Under the pieces are notes generated by a model. It did not search any database, was not told where the DNA came from, and saw only the letters and a program-made list of their open reading frames with translations. DNA of 64,000 nucleotides, taken from Paraglaciecola sp. T6c (GTDB taxonomy: Bacteria > Pseudomonadota > Gammaproteobacteria > Enterobacterales > Alteromonadaceae). The position numbers were made by a program, and so were the translations under genes. Below are positions 47,731-57,130 of this stretch, one piece after another. The first letter of the stretch is position 1; each line of letters starts with the position of its first letter. The stretch is from contig NC_008228.1 in the NCBI RefSeq assembly GCF_000014225.1, positions 1,984,001 to 2,048,000 of the forward strand, given 5' to 3'.

Positions 47731-48684
47731 TTGGCTAGACGTCGTAAAGGTCGCGCAATAGACGGAATTTTGTTGTTAGACAAACCATTGGAAATTTCGT
47801 CAAATCAGGCGCTGCAAAAAGTGAAACGCGCATTTTTAGCCGCCAAGGCCGGTCATACTGGCGCACTGGATCCACTGGCTACCGGGATGTTGCCAGTGTG
47901 TTTAGGTGAAGCCACTAAGTTTTCCCAGTTTTTATTAGATGCCGATAAAACCTATATTGTTACGGCTAAGTTAGGCGTAAGAACAACGACGTCAGACGCT
48001 GATGGTGAGGTTGTTGATACCCGTCAAGTGAATGTGACTGAGCAGCAATTAATTGATGCATGCGAGACGTTTAAAGGGCCAATCAAACAAGTTCCGTCAA
48101 TGTTCTCAGCGTTAAAGCATCAGGGCAAACCTCTGTACCACTATGCACGTCAAGGAATAGTCATCGAGCGAGAAGCGCGCGATATCACTATTTTCTCACT
48201 TAAGATCACTCGCTTTGAAGGTGATGAAGTCGACATGGAAGTGCACTGCAGTAAAGGCACTTACATACGCTCCTTGGTTGATGATCTAGGACAGCTTTTA
48301 GGCTGCTGTGCCTATGTGAGTAAATTGCATCGTACTGCTGTCGCTGATTACCCGAGCGACAAAATGGTGACCTTTGAAATGCTTGAGTCTTTGCTCGAAA
48401 AAGCCCAAGCGGAGCAAATACCCCTAACGGATATTCTCGACCCATTGTTAATCCCCATGGACAGCGCCGTAAAAGCACTGCCTAGTGTTGAACTCACACC
48501 CGCTTCAAGAGACTCATTTCTGCATGGTCAGCCAGTGCCTTATGTTAGTGAGGCCACTATTGACCAGGGCACTCTGGTGCGCACATATTGCACTGAAGGA
48601 AACGTATTCTTGGGTGTGTCAGAGCTCGATAGCGATAACAAAGCGGCCCCTAAACGTGTTGTGGTGTTCACCGAGCAAGGTTAG
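47731..48684 (+). CDS. truB: tRNA pseudouridine(55) synthase TruB
   Basis: 317 residues. The catalytic Asp is in [24 protein letters not shown], and [21 protein letters not shown] follows, then a C-terminal PUA domain. It makes pseudouridine 55 in the T loop of tRNAs. The start is TTG 47731, preceded by AGAGGA; the product [19 protein letters not shown] fits the family. It is translationally close to rbfA (3-bp gap). Confidence 0.96.
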
Positions 48685-48696
48685 TCGTATTTGCCC

Positions 48697-48724
48697 TTGC
48701 TAATTCGTTGGTAGTGACTATAAT
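48697..48724 (+). promoter_or_regulatory. rpsO promoter
   Basis: TTGCTA (48697-48702), 16 bp, perfect TATAAT (48719-48724), followed by ACGCGC. It lies between truB and rpsO, as the known rpsO promoter does in E. coli. Confidence 0.65.
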
Positions 48725-48793
48725 ACGCGCTCCTTGGCATGGCTGAATTAGTGATCGGCCTGCTGTATTTTAGCTCTTATATTGGAGAAAGTT

Positions 48794-49063
48794 ATGTCAC
48801 TAACTACTCAAGAAACTGCAGCAATCATTGCTGATTATGGCGTAAAAGAAGGTGATACTGGTTCACCTGAAGTTCAAGTTGCATTGTTGACGTCTAACAT
48901 CAACAAGCTTCAAGGCCACTTTGCTGACCATAAAAAAGATCACCACTCACGTCGTGGTTTATTACGTATGGTTAGCCAGCGTCGTAAACTTCTTGATTAC
49001 CTTAAAGGTAAAAATGTTGAGCGTTATCAAGATCTAATCAAGCGTTTGGGCCTACGTCGTTAA
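48794..49063 (+). CDS. rpsO: 30S ribosomal protein S15
   Basis: 89 residues, as in E. coli. The core [22 protein letters not shown] and ending RLGLRR are nearly identical. It binds 16S rRNA helices 20-22 early in 30S assembly. ATG 48794 follows GGAGA by about 6 bp; an upstream TTG at 48782 lies in front of that box and was rejected. The gene is followed by a terminator. pnp, the usual next gene, is missing. Confidence 0.97.
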   Translation: MSLTTQETAAIIADYGVKEGDTGSPEVQVALLTSNINKLQGHFADHKKDHHSRRGLLRMVSQRRKLLDYLKGKNVERYQDLIKRLGLRR

Positions 49064-49088
49064 TTCGACAGCTTATTGCGTTTGAAAG

Positions 49089-49111
49089 AAAGCACCTTCG
49101 GGTGCTTTTTT
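49089..49111 (+). terminator. Terminator of rpsO
   Basis: AAAGCACC and GGTGCTTT flank a TTCG tetraloop, with T tract to 49111. It faces the end of the convergent operon ending at 49252. Confidence 0.92.
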
Positions 49112-49251
49112 CGTTTAAGGAGAAAATTTCGGTCAGATAATGATGTCGGTATTAGTATTGAAGTCATTGCTTAAACGCTTTTAGCCTTTCAACCGCGGCT
49201 TTGTAAAAACGGCGAATCTATTTAGGTGGTTATGCCACTTTGTGCCAGTCG

Positions 49252-49632
49252 TTAACCGAGTAATGCCTGTTCGCGCTCTTTCTCTGTTAATACGTTGACG
49301 AAGGGAGTTCTGCGTCTAAGTTTGCGCATTTGAGGCGTGTCAGCAAGTACCCCTTCGATGAAGCTATCCGGAGTGTCATCAATACACTCCATCAAACAAC
49401 TCCACACTAGGTAGCCACCGTGGCGTAATTGGCCATTGGCGTATCTTGATTCAATAGTGTCTATTACATGTTGACGAAGTTCAGGTTGTGCAATAAGTTT
49501 TTCAACCATAGCCTGATGCAACGCTAATATCTGTTTATCAATATTTTCATATTGCGCGCTATTACCTTTTCGAAGAGGATTTCGACGGGTATTTCGATGC
49601 GCCCGGTCGGCGCGAAGATGTGGTCTATTCAT
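49252..49632 (-). CDS. Unknown basic protein, 126 aa
   Basis: 126 residues, Arg-rich N-terminus (MNRPHLRADRAHRNTRRN), mostly helical, without membrane segments. I do not recognise the family. The ATG (49632) overlaps the stop of the DUF3820 gene in a TAATG, so it is translated by coupling. It is the last gene of the pqi-dgc-abc run. A short repeated pattern of acidic and basic residues near the end (RKLRRRTPFVNVLTEKERE) could be a nucleic-acid- or protein-binding part, which is guesswork. Confidence 0.75.
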   Translation of the reverse strand: MNRPHLRADRAHRNTRRNPLRKGNSAQYENIDKQILALHQAMVEKLIAQPELRQHVIDTIESRYANGQLRHGGYLVWSCLMECIDDTPDSFIEGVLADTPQMRKLRRRTPFVNVLTEKEREQALLG

Positions 49633-49850
49633 TATCTCAGTAGTGGTTGAAGCATGGTTTCTAAACCATTGACTTTTACTTCGTGCATTAGGGCCAGTTG
49701 TTGTCCAAGTTTACCCTCGGGAAAGCCTTTTTGGCTAAACCAAACAAGATAAGGCTCGGGTAATTCCAGCAGCTTCCGACCGGCGTACTTACCAAAAGGC
49801 ATGATTTGATTGATGGCATCAACGAGTTGTTGATGTTGCTGTTCAGGCAT
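49632..49850 (-). CDS. DUF3820 family protein
   Basis: 72 residues. IMPFGKYAGRKLLELPEPYLVWFSQKGFPEGKLGQ is the DUF3820 signature. The family is of unknown function, though described as a putative quorum-sensing-regulated virulence factor. Its start lies 8 bp inside the ABC transporter gene and its stop overlaps the next start. Such tight overlap suggests coupled translation with the exporter. Confidence 0.87.
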   Translation of the reverse strand: MPEQQHQQLVDAINQIMPFGKYAGRKLLELPEPYLVWFSQKGFPEGKLGQQLALMHEVKVNGLETMLQPLLR

Positions 49851-51639
49851 CTTTTGAGTTCACTTTTTGTTGTGTATTCCACAGATGGTAATACGGACCA
49901 TTATTGGCTAAAAGCAGTGTATGACTACCTTGTTCTACCACGCGGCCATCTTGGATCACTATGATGCTGTCAGCATCGACTATGGTCGAGAGCCTATGGG
50001 CAATAACAATACTGGTATGCCCGATTGCAATCTCTCTAAATGCACTCAAAATCGCATGTTCAGATTGACTGTCCAGAGACGAAGTTGCTTCATCAAACAA
50101 TAGGATCGGAGCACCTTTTAATATAGTGCGAGCAATGGCGACGCGCTGTTTTTCGCCCCCCGATAACTTAAGACCCCGCTCGCCTACTTTGGTGTCTTTC
50201 CCTAGGGGTAGGGCTTTGATGAATGCAGATAGATGTGCGTGGTCGATGGCTTGGTAAACCTCTTCATCACTCGCCAAAGGGTTACCGTAACGGATATTCT
50301 CAAAAATACTGTCATTAAATAACACTGTGTCTTGCGGCACTATACCGATGGCTTGCCGTAACGAGGCTTGTGTCAATTGGCTGACAGGCTGCTCATCAAT
50401 ATAAATTTCGCCGCTATTGGCATTATAAAAACGAAACAATAATTTAATAATAGTAGATTTACCGGCGCCGCTTGGGCCAACAATGGCTACTTTTTTACCC
50501 GCAGGTACGCGAAAGCTCACACCGTGCAAAATTTGTCTGTCAGGTCCGTAGCCGAAACTTACGTTTTCAAAACGTACATTGCCTTTGCTGACGACTAACG
50601 GTTTGGCATCTTGATTGTCGATCACTTTTGGAGATTTACTGAGTAAGGTAAAAAGATTCTCGATGTTTGCTAATGCTCCTCTTATCTCGCGATATACAAA
50701 ACCAAGGAAGTTCAGAGGCATGAAAATTTGCATGGTAAAGGCGTTAACCAAAACAAAGTCACCAATGGTCATGGTGCCTTGTGCAACATAATATGCAGCA
50801 ACGGCCATCATGCTGGTCATGGCAATAGCAATAATGGTGGCTTGACCGCCATTTAGGGCAAAAAGAGATAATCTGTTTTTACGCCGTGCCGTTTCCCAGT
50901 CCGCTAAGGCAACATCGTAGCGCTTAGCCTCATAATCTTCGTTATTGAAATATTTAACTGTTTCGTAATTCAGTAGGCTATCAATCGCTCTGGTATTACT
51001 TAGCGAATCGGCTTGATTGACCGCTCGCACAAACTCGGTTCTCCAGTGCGTTGCTCTTACAGAGAAGCCGATGTAACCAATAACTGAGACCAAAATAATC
51101 GCCGCGAAGCTCCAGCCATAGTTGTAAAAAAGCACACCGACAACAGCCAGTATTTCCAGCAGGGTAGGGACAATATTAAAGACTAAGAAGCGCATCAGAA
51201 AACTTATGCCACTGGTGCCACGCTCAATGTCGCGAGACAATCCCCCCGTTTGGCGATTTAAATGATAGTCGAGATCTAGTCTGTGCAGATGTTCAAATAC
51301 TTGTAGGCTAATACGGCGCATAGCGCGTTCAGTCACACGTCCAAAAAGCGTGTCACGTATCTCCCCAAACAAGACATTGGCTAAGCGCAGCAGCCCATAG
51401 GCGGCAATGAGCGCAAAAGGAACAAGCACCAAGGCGTTTTCTGCATCTGGCGTGTTTAGAGTGTCAACGGCGTGTTTTAAGACAAAAGGCAGGCCGATAC
51501 TGGCGATCTTTGCTGCGATAAGGCAGAGCATTGCGATGAAAACGCGGCGCTTGAATTCCAATAAATAAGGCCATAGCTGTTTTACTACGCGCCAATTAAA
51601 GGGGACATCGTCAATTTGTGTGTGTTGTTTAGAACGCAT
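49843..51639 (-). CDS. Atm1-type ABC exporter (half-transporter)
   Basis: 598 residues: six-helix ABC transporter domain (about 35-330) and an ATPase domain with Walker A GPSGAGKS, LSGGEKQ signature and Walker B ILLFDEAT, then the switch His in IAHRLST. The RQTGGLSRDIERGTSGISF segment is typical of Atm1/HMT1/ABCB7-like proteins, which export glutathione-linked or iron-sulphur related compounds in other organisms. It works as a homodimer in the inner membrane. It starts 23 bp after the diguanylate cyclase and overlaps DUF3820. Confidence 0.92.
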   Translation of the reverse strand: MRSKQHTQIDDVPFNWRVVKQLWPYLLEFKRRVFIAMLCLIAAKIASIGLPFVLKHAVDTLNTPDAENALVLVPFALIAAYGLLRLANVLFGEIRDTLFGRVTERAMRRISLQVFEHLHRLDLDYHLNRQTGGLSRDIERGTSGISFLMRFLVFNIVPTLLEILAVVGVLFYNYGWSFAAIILVSVIGYIGFSVRATHWRTEFVRAVNQADSLSNTRAIDSLLNYETVKYFNNEDYEAKRYDVALADWETARRKNRLSLFALNGGQATIIAIAMTSMMAVAAYYVAQGTMTIGDFVLVNAFTMQIFMPLNFLGFVYREIRGALANIENLFTLLSKSPKVIDNQDAKPLVVSKGNVRFENVSFGYGPDRQILHGVSFRVPAGKKVAIVGPSGAGKSTIIKLLFRFYNANSGEIYIDEQPVSQLTQASLRQAIGIVPQDTVLFNDSIFENIRYGNPLASDEEVYQAIDHAHLSAFIKALPLGKDTKVGERGLKLSGGEKQRVAIARTILKGAPILLFDEATSSLDSQSEHAILSAFREIAIGHTSIVIAHRLSTIVDADSIIVIQDGRVVEQGSHTLLLANNGPYYHLWNTQQKVNSKDA

Positions 51640-51662
51640 GAGTCTCGTTATTCAGTATGTGC

Positions 51663-52775
51663 TCAATCGGATTTTATTGAGCAGTTTCGACCATTGGACT
51701 TGGCGCGATATAAATTTGTATCGGCACGGCTGATAGCATGGTCTAGATTGTCTTGAGGGTGCATTTGATATATCCCTAAGCTGACCGTGACGGTGAAACT
51801 ATCTGAGCCTGCTTGATATTGTTGCTTAGAAACTTGAGCGCGTAGCTTTTCCGCTAACGTAAAGGCTTGCTCTTGTGTGGTTTCAGGCAAAAGAAACAAA
51901 AACTCTTCTCCGCCCCAGCGCGCAACGGTATCTTGTTTGCGAAGTGCTTTGTCAAAAAGTTGACCAACTTGTGTGATGACACCGTCTCCCACATCGTGAC
52001 CAAATTTATCATTTACTCGCTTGAAATGGTCGATATCACACATCATAAGCGTCAAATTTTTATGGTGCCTTAACGTACGCTGGTGCTCGTATTCTAACTT
52101 CTCAAGCATGCCCCGACGATTTTGCAATCCTGAGAGTGGGTCTAAGCGCGCTTGCTTTTCAAATTCACGGCTTAACTCTTGAAGTGTTTTAAACGAACGC
52201 TGACGAGAATATTCATAGAACACGAATAGCAAGCTGACGGTAATAAACGAGTAGATAAGCCGTGAGCTAAACTCGTCACTGTATTGAGCCATTAAGAACA
52301 GGTTACCTGGATACTCTAATATCACAATAGCCACAAAAGCGAAGCAACCTAATTGGATCAAGCCCCGCTTCAAGCCACCAAAAAAGAGCACTACAGGTGG
52401 AACAATGTAAATCCACAGAGGGCCGGTATTCTTAACCCCACCAGTGACTATTAGGTAGAGCATCAGAAGCATTAATGCGCCTGTGACCAAATTAGCCGAA
52501 ACTTTATAGCCATTTTTACTTTGAAAAAATTTGAGAATTAAGCGAGAAGTGAAAAATAAAGCACTTGCTACCAATAAAGTCACGCCTAGATAGAAGTCGT
52601 CATTTTTCGCCCCAGCACTACGGATAAGGGCACTTACCCCGAGCACCAATGTGATGAAATAACCAATCAAGCCAAATAAGTTGGTGACTTGAATTTGCTG
52701 ACGCACCGCTGGCGTGTTGCTCTTATTCGTGCCGGTATTTAAATAGGCGCTAAATAAACGCTTTACGATAAACAT
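51663..52775 (-). CDS. Diguanylate cyclase with six-helix membrane sensor
   Basis: 370 residues. About six membrane helices in the first 190 residues (FGLIGYFITLVLGVSALI and following), a short coiled linker (ELSREFEKQA), then GGDEF with GGEEF (about 288-292) in ARWGGEEFLFLL. The feedback site RxxD (RKQD) is present, and SNGRN closes the domain. It should make c-di-GMP and has no EAL partner. It lies between pqiC (22-bp gap) and the ABC exporter (23-bp gap) on the same strand. This is its most unusual feature. Confidence 0.92.
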   Translation of the reverse strand: MFIVKRLFSAYLNTGTNKSNTPAVRQQIQVTNLFGLIGYFITLVLGVSALIRSAGAKNDDFYLGVTLLVASALFFTSRLILKFFQSKNGYKVSANLVTGALMLLMLYLIVTGGVKNTGPLWIYIVPPVVLFFGGLKRGLIQLGCFAFVAIVILEYPGNLFLMAQYSDEFSSRLIYSFITVSLLFVFYEYSRQRSFKTLQELSREFEKQARLDPLSGLQNRRGMLEKLEYEHQRTLRHHKNLTLMMCDIDHFKRVNDKFGHDVGDGVITQVGQLFDKALRKQDTVARWGGEEFLFLLPETTQEQAFTLAEKLRAQVSKQQYQAGSDSFTVTVSLGIYQMHPQDNLDHAISRADTNLYRAKSNGRNCSIKSD

Positions 52776-52797
52776 ACTTGTTCACTTTCCCTTTGTG

Positions 52798-53391
52798 TTA
52801 CTCAAAATCGCTCACGATCTGGGAACTCAATTGCGATAATTGCTCTGCAAGTAGCGCCACGCTATGGCTGTACCCTTTCTGGGTTAGGGGCGAGGTAAAA
52901 GAAAAGCTGTTAGTTGATACACTTTTCCCGTTTTTACCCGCATCCGTCCGTCCATTCCCCGTTCGCCAAAACTGACCACTGCTAATGACCGTTCCCTGAT
53001 CTGTCGGCATAAAATACTGAACACTCAAAATAAGATGCTCCTGACCCAAGTTTGCTTCAGGTGAATCATAAGCGACAAAACGTGTCGCTTCAGCATGCTG
53101 GTTTAACCACGCAAGCATCGTATCATGAATCCCATTTTGCAAACTTTCTGCCCACAGATCCACGTCAGAATAATACAGCTTGTTGCCCTGAATTTGCATC
53201 ACTAAATTAGGCCGTTTGAGATAATCGGCAAGCTGTATTTTGTCCAATATAACGACCTTCTCAATCTCGGGATTGTTTATCGTGATCAACGGCGCGTCGC
53301 TGTTCAATAAATATATCTGTCTATTTGGGGCAGAGGATGAACTGCAGCCAGAAATCAACCCTATCATTAGAAAAATGCTAAACATCTTCAT
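52798..53391 (-). CDS. pqiC: PqiC-like lipoprotein (ABC-type transport auxiliary)
   Basis: 197 residues from ATG 53391. Lipobox LISGC puts the lipidated Cys at residue 16, so it is an outer-membrane or periplasmic-facing lipoprotein. The body (RQIYLLNSD..., VVILDKIQLADYLKRPNLVMQI..., WAESLQNGIHDTMLAWL) is the YmbA/PqiC domain. The start is 1 bp from the pqiB stop (TAATATG), so translation is coupled. The upstream in-frame codon at 53463 would give a 24-residue extension without a lipobox at the right place. Confidence 0.88.
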   Translation of the reverse strand: MKMFSIFLMIGLISGCSSSSAPNRQIYLLNSDAPLITINNPEIEKVVILDKIQLADYLKRPNLVMQIQGNKLYYSDVDLWAESLQNGIHDTMLAWLNQHAEATRFVAYDSPEANLGQEHLILSVQYFMPTDQGTVISSGQFWRTGNGRTDAGKNGKSVSTNSFSFTSPLTQKGYSHSVALLAEQLSQLSSQIVSDFE

Positions 53392-53392
53392 A

Positions 53393-55057
53393 TTATTTTC
53401 GCTCTTGCTGAGTGTTATTATTGCTGATGCCGGGCTGTAAATAAGGCTTAGGCGCTTTATCAAAAATTAAACTATTAGGTGCTTGATTAAGCTCCAGAAG
53501 CAAAGGTTGTAGCTCCCTTAGCCTCTGCTGAAGTGTGTCTAACGTCTGGTTAATTTCATTATTGGTTTTGGAGCCTGCAGAGAAGCCTTTTGTTAACTCT
53601 GCGATCCCAGCCAAGGCATTTGCTAGTTTAACGCTAACTTGTTGTTCTTCCATCTGCTTCAACGTACCGGAAAAATCATCAGCGGTGCTGTTCATACTAT
53701 TGGCGCTCGCACTTATGTCGTCCATCATTTTGTTTGCAGCTTCGGATAACTGAACGAGATTCATGTCGTTAATGTTATCTAATATGGCCCCGACTTTTTC
53801 GGTGATTTGTGAGAACTCATTAGAGATACTGGGGATCACTGGATAGTCTTGAAATTTTTCCATTTCAACAGATGGCAGATTGGCATATTGTTCCAAGTTA
53901 ACAAAGAGCGCTCCAGTGAGTAAATTACCTGTTTGCAATGACGCTCTAAAACCGTTTTCGACCCATGTAGTTATCTGTTGGTTAATAAATTTAATACCAA
54001 TATCATCGTCCGTTTGCTCAACACGCCCAGGTTGAATGCCAATGACGACAGGAATCGCTACCCCAGCGTCTAACCACTTTTGTTGGTTAGCATTAGGTGG
54101 GTTAATATCCAATACTTTACCCACTTTAATGCCTCTATACTCAACGGGGGCACCCACGTGTAAGCCCCGCACAGTATCCTCCACTAAAATCACAAATTTG
54201 GCTGATTCTTTATAGCGCTCTTCAGCGGCTGAGTCGTAAGAGTCATGAATATTGAAATATGATCTTTCACTGACTCTATTGCCTTGTGGCATGCCTTCAG
54301 GCACGCCAAACGCAACCCCGTTTGTGATTAGTGTTTCGATACTGCTACTTTTCACTTTAAAACCGTTTGCGCCAATGTCCATCTCTACGCCACTGGTATT
54401 CCAAAACTTGGTATTCGTGGTAATTAACTTGTGATATGGCGCTTGTATAAACGTGTTGTAGTACACAACACGTTCTTCGAAGTTAAAATAGATACTTTCA
54501 AACTCTCCGACCTTTAACCCTTTATAAATAACAGGGTCGCCTTCTTTAAAGGCGAATTCAGCGTCACTGTTGAGCGTAACGTGCAGTCCAGGGGTGCCAC
54601 TGGGCGTGATAGGTGGTGCTGAAAGTGCCACGAAATCGCGGCTTGATGGGCCTTCTAAATTGGTCGACATGTTGATGTAAGTGCCCGACACCAAAGTATT
54701 TAAACCCGATATACCATTAAGTGATATGCGCGGGTTGACGGCCCAAAATTCGGTGCTCTCACGCAACAGCCCTTCAGAATGTGCTGACATTCGTGCAGTA
54801 ACAAGTACTTTCTGTAAGTCTTCGGTCAATGCAATGGTTTTCACTTCACCGACATCGACGTTATGCATTTTTATTTTAGTTTTGCCGACCTCGAGACCTG
54901 ATGCATTTTCGAACACAATACTAATGAGTGGCCCTTGGTTGCTCCATTGGTGATAGAACATCCAAGCTCCCATACAGATTGCGACAATCGGCACTAACCA
55001 TATTTTAGATATACTCTTTACGTTTGTGACCTCAGCAGGTTCGCCGTTTTCTTGCAT
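53393..55057 (-). CDS. pqiB: PqiB, intermembrane lipid transport MCE protein
   Basis: 554 residues: one N-terminal membrane anchor (ISKIWLVPIVAICMGAWMFY) and three MCE domains (beginning LISIVFENASGLEVGKTKIK; LHVTLNSDAEFAFKEGDPVIYKGLKVG; KFVILVEDTVRGLHVGAPVEYRGIKVG), then a long helical C-terminus. E. coli PqiB forms a hexameric, syringe-like tunnel across the periplasm for lipids. ATG 55057 is 2 bp after the pqiA stop; TTG 55075 is in frame but overlaps pqiA. A GGAG box lies upstream. Confidence 0.93.
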   Translation of the reverse strand: MQENGEPAEVTNVKSISKIWLVPIVAICMGAWMFYHQWSNQGPLISIVFENASGLEVGKTKIKMHNVDVGEVKTIALTEDLQKVLVTARMSAHSEGLLRESTEFWAVNPRISLNGISGLNTLVSGTYINMSTNLEGPSSRDFVALSAPPITPSGTPGLHVTLNSDAEFAFKEGDPVIYKGLKVGEFESIYFNFEERVVYYNTFIQAPYHKLITTNTKFWNTSGVEMDIGANGFKVKSSSIETLITNGVAFGVPEGMPQGNRVSERSYFNIHDSYDSAAEERYKESAKFVILVEDTVRGLHVGAPVEYRGIKVGKVLDINPPNANQQKWLDAGVAIPVVIGIQPGRVEQTDDDIGIKFINQQITTWVENGFRASLQTGNLLTGALFVNLEQYANLPSVEMEKFQDYPVIPSISNEFSQITEKVGAILDNINDMNLVQLSEAANKMMDDISASANSMNSTADDFSGTLKQMEEQQVSVKLANALAGIAELTKGFSAGSKTNNEINQTLDTLQQRLRELQPLLLELNQAPNSLIFDKAPKPYLQPGISNNNTQQERK

Positions 55058-55059
55058 GA

Positions 55060-56196
55060 TTAGTGATCGCTCCAAATTAACTTCGTATCGAATGACATTG
55101 CCGCAAGCATGGTCAAAATGACCACCGAGCAGAATGCGAGGGCGGCATAGCCAGGGTAAATACTCATGATATTTCCTAGTTGGATCAGGCTAACCAAAAT
55201 CGCGACAACAAAGACATCGATCATTGACCAACGACCAATAAACTCAGTAAATCGATAACTGATCATACGGGTTTTTTTACGGCCTGCGAATTGGGTTTGC
55301 ACACTGAAATTCAACCAACATAATATGCACAGTTTCGCCACTGGTACCACTATGCTGGCTATGAAAATGACGGCGGCTATCGGGTATGAGCCCATTTTCC
55401 ATAGCGTTATAACGCCCCCAAGAATAGTACTGGGCTCATCATCTCCTAAGATATCCGTATGCATGATTGGCAAGGTGTTCGCAGGTACGTAGAGTAAAAT
55501 CGACGTCAATAGTAATGCCCACGTCGCTTGAATGCTGTGAGATGGGGAGTGCCGTTTATGTATTTTGGGTAACGCACATGATGTGGTGAGATACATTTGA
55601 TGTTCGTCCATGTACATCAATGTGTAGGTCATACAAATAGCAAATAACGCGTACGCATAGAAAGACAAGCCGATACCAATATCTGCCATAGACATTATTT
55701 TAACCAAGCTTACTAGCACAGCGACAAGAAAAATTTCCACCATGGTCCAAGCGCGAAGCGCGAAGATAATTTTGAGTAAAACGGCCGCATGTTGCGGTTT
55801 TTTACCAAACAGCACAGGGATTAGTAAATACAGTAAACAAAACAGTATGGTCAGCGGCAACACAAGAATAACGGCACTTTGCAAAATCGCTAAGGCCACA
55901 TAATCATTGTCTGCGAGAGTTTCAATGCTACTGAAGATATTGATTGCATGGTATTGACCGTTTGCACTAAACGATAAAAAATTAAAACTTAGCGCAGCAA
56001 CCATAAGGACTAAGGCCGCTAACGAGAATGCTACCAACTTTTGAACCATATTCTGGTAGTAGGTTGTGATAACATAATGGCATCTAGGACATTGAGCGCG
56101 CTGGCGATGTACAAGGGGAGGTACTTCAACCAAGTAGCCACATTCGTGACACTGAACTTGTTGACAAGCCGTTGTAATCTTTATCGATTCGTCCAT
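55060..56196 (-). CDS. pqiA: PqiA, membrane partner of PqiB
   Basis: 378 residues from ATG 56196 (402 from ATG 56268, also possible; neither has a good ribosome binding site). N-terminal zinc ribbon CxxC-x16-CxxC (C16, C19, C36, C39), then two sets of about four membrane helices (PqiA domain pair). E. coli PqiA has a second zinc ribbon between the two sets. Here that linker (TTSCALPKIHKRH) has only one Cys. It starts the pqiABC run and is divergent from the LMW phosphatase gene. Confidence 0.9.
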   Translation of the reverse strand: MDESIKITTACQQVQCHECGYLVEVPPLVHRQRAQCPRCHYVITTYYQNMVQKLVAFSLAALVLMVAALSFNFLSFSANGQYHAINIFSSIETLADNDYVALAILQSAVILVLPLTILFCLLYLLIPVLFGKKPQHAAVLLKIIFALRAWTMVEIFLVAVLVSLVKIMSMADIGIGLSFYAYALFAICMTYTLMYMDEHQMYLTTSCALPKIHKRHSPSHSIQATWALLLTSILLYVPANTLPIMHTDILGDDEPSTILGGVITLWKMGSYPIAAVIFIASIVVPVAKLCILCWLNFSVQTQFAGRKKTRMISYRFTEFIGRWSMIDVFVVAILVSLIQLGNIMSIYPGYAALAFCSVVILTMLAAMSFDTKLIWSDH

Positions 56197-56338
56197 ACGT
56201 GACACATTTGATTTACAATATCTGTAGGTTACCAAAAAGCGCTCAAGTGTGGAAAGATAATCACGCATCCTAAGTATTTTTAGCCAATGCTAGAATCCAG
56301 TCCTTTTAAATGTTCACAATTTCACGGGTGTTATTCAG

Positions 56339-56830
56339 GTGTTTGACAAAAAAGTAAAAAAAACTATCACATCAGTCCTTTTCGTATGTTTGGGCAATAT
56401 TTGTCGCTCGCCTACGGCGGAAGCGATATTTCGCCATAAAGCACTACATGCGGGCATGAGTATTGAAATAGATTCCGCCGGTACGCTTGGGGCACATATA
56501 GGTTCGCCACCGGACAAGCGTTCACGGGCTGTGGGCGAAGAGAGGGGCTATAGTTTTAAGAAAATAAAATGCCGTAAGGTAGACCCAAGTGATTTTGAAC
56601 ACTTCGATTACATTGTCGCCATGGACAAACAGAATCTACGAAACTTACTAGAAATATGCCCAGAGGAACATCAACACAAGATTGCTCTTATGATGAGTTT
56701 TTGTTCCTCACAAGAAGATGAAGTGCCGGACCCCTACTACGGGGGCAAGCGCGGGTTTGAATACGTATTGGATTTAATTGAACAGGCATCGGATGGCCTG
56801 CTTGAACAGATCAAGCAGCGTTTTGCTTAA
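56339..56830 (+). CDS. Low-molecular-weight protein-tyrosine-phosphatase
   Basis: 163 residues. The P-loop CLGNICRS (about 17-24) has the catalytic Cys and Arg, and the general-acid Asp is in VPDPYYGG. The family removes phosphate from tyrosine; members near capsule genes act on tyrosine kinases, but none is here. The start is GTG 56339, with a weak AGG box, because no ATG occurs before the P-loop. It is divergent from pqiA by about 70-140 bp. Confidence 0.9.
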   Translation: MFDKKVKKTITSVLFVCLGNICRSPTAEAIFRHKALHAGMSIEIDSAGTLGAHIGSPPDKRSRAVGEERGYSFKKIKCRKVDPSDFEHFDYIVAMDKQNLRNLLEICPEEHQHKIALMMSFCSSQEDEVPDPYYGGKRGFEYVLDLIEQASDGLLEQIKQRFA

Positions 56831-57130
56831 GGGAAAAGAGAGACGGTATTGGGGTAACTAACAATGCGTTTTTTGGTTTTGGAATTTAACAACGCATTTC
56901 ATTATATCATTGATTGTGAATGGCGGTGTTATCTGGTGAATCGTGCATCCATATGGCTTACTAAGATAACTTAACAGCGAATAATTGATTTTTATCGACA
57001 TTCTTTACCTTGAGCGTATTTCATCAAGGCCGAGATCAGGTATGATTAGGGGTCACATTTGTATGTTGCTTACCAACCGTTTGTGAACTAATTTTTCATT
57101 TCCTACTTTACTAATTTTTAAGGACACATT
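56831..57130. other. Intergenic region without recognised features
   Basis: 300 bp, AT-rich, between the phosphatase gene and the DAHP synthase gene. An AAGGA box precedes the GTG start at 57131. I see no hairpin terminator, palindrome or small gene. Confidence 0.5.
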
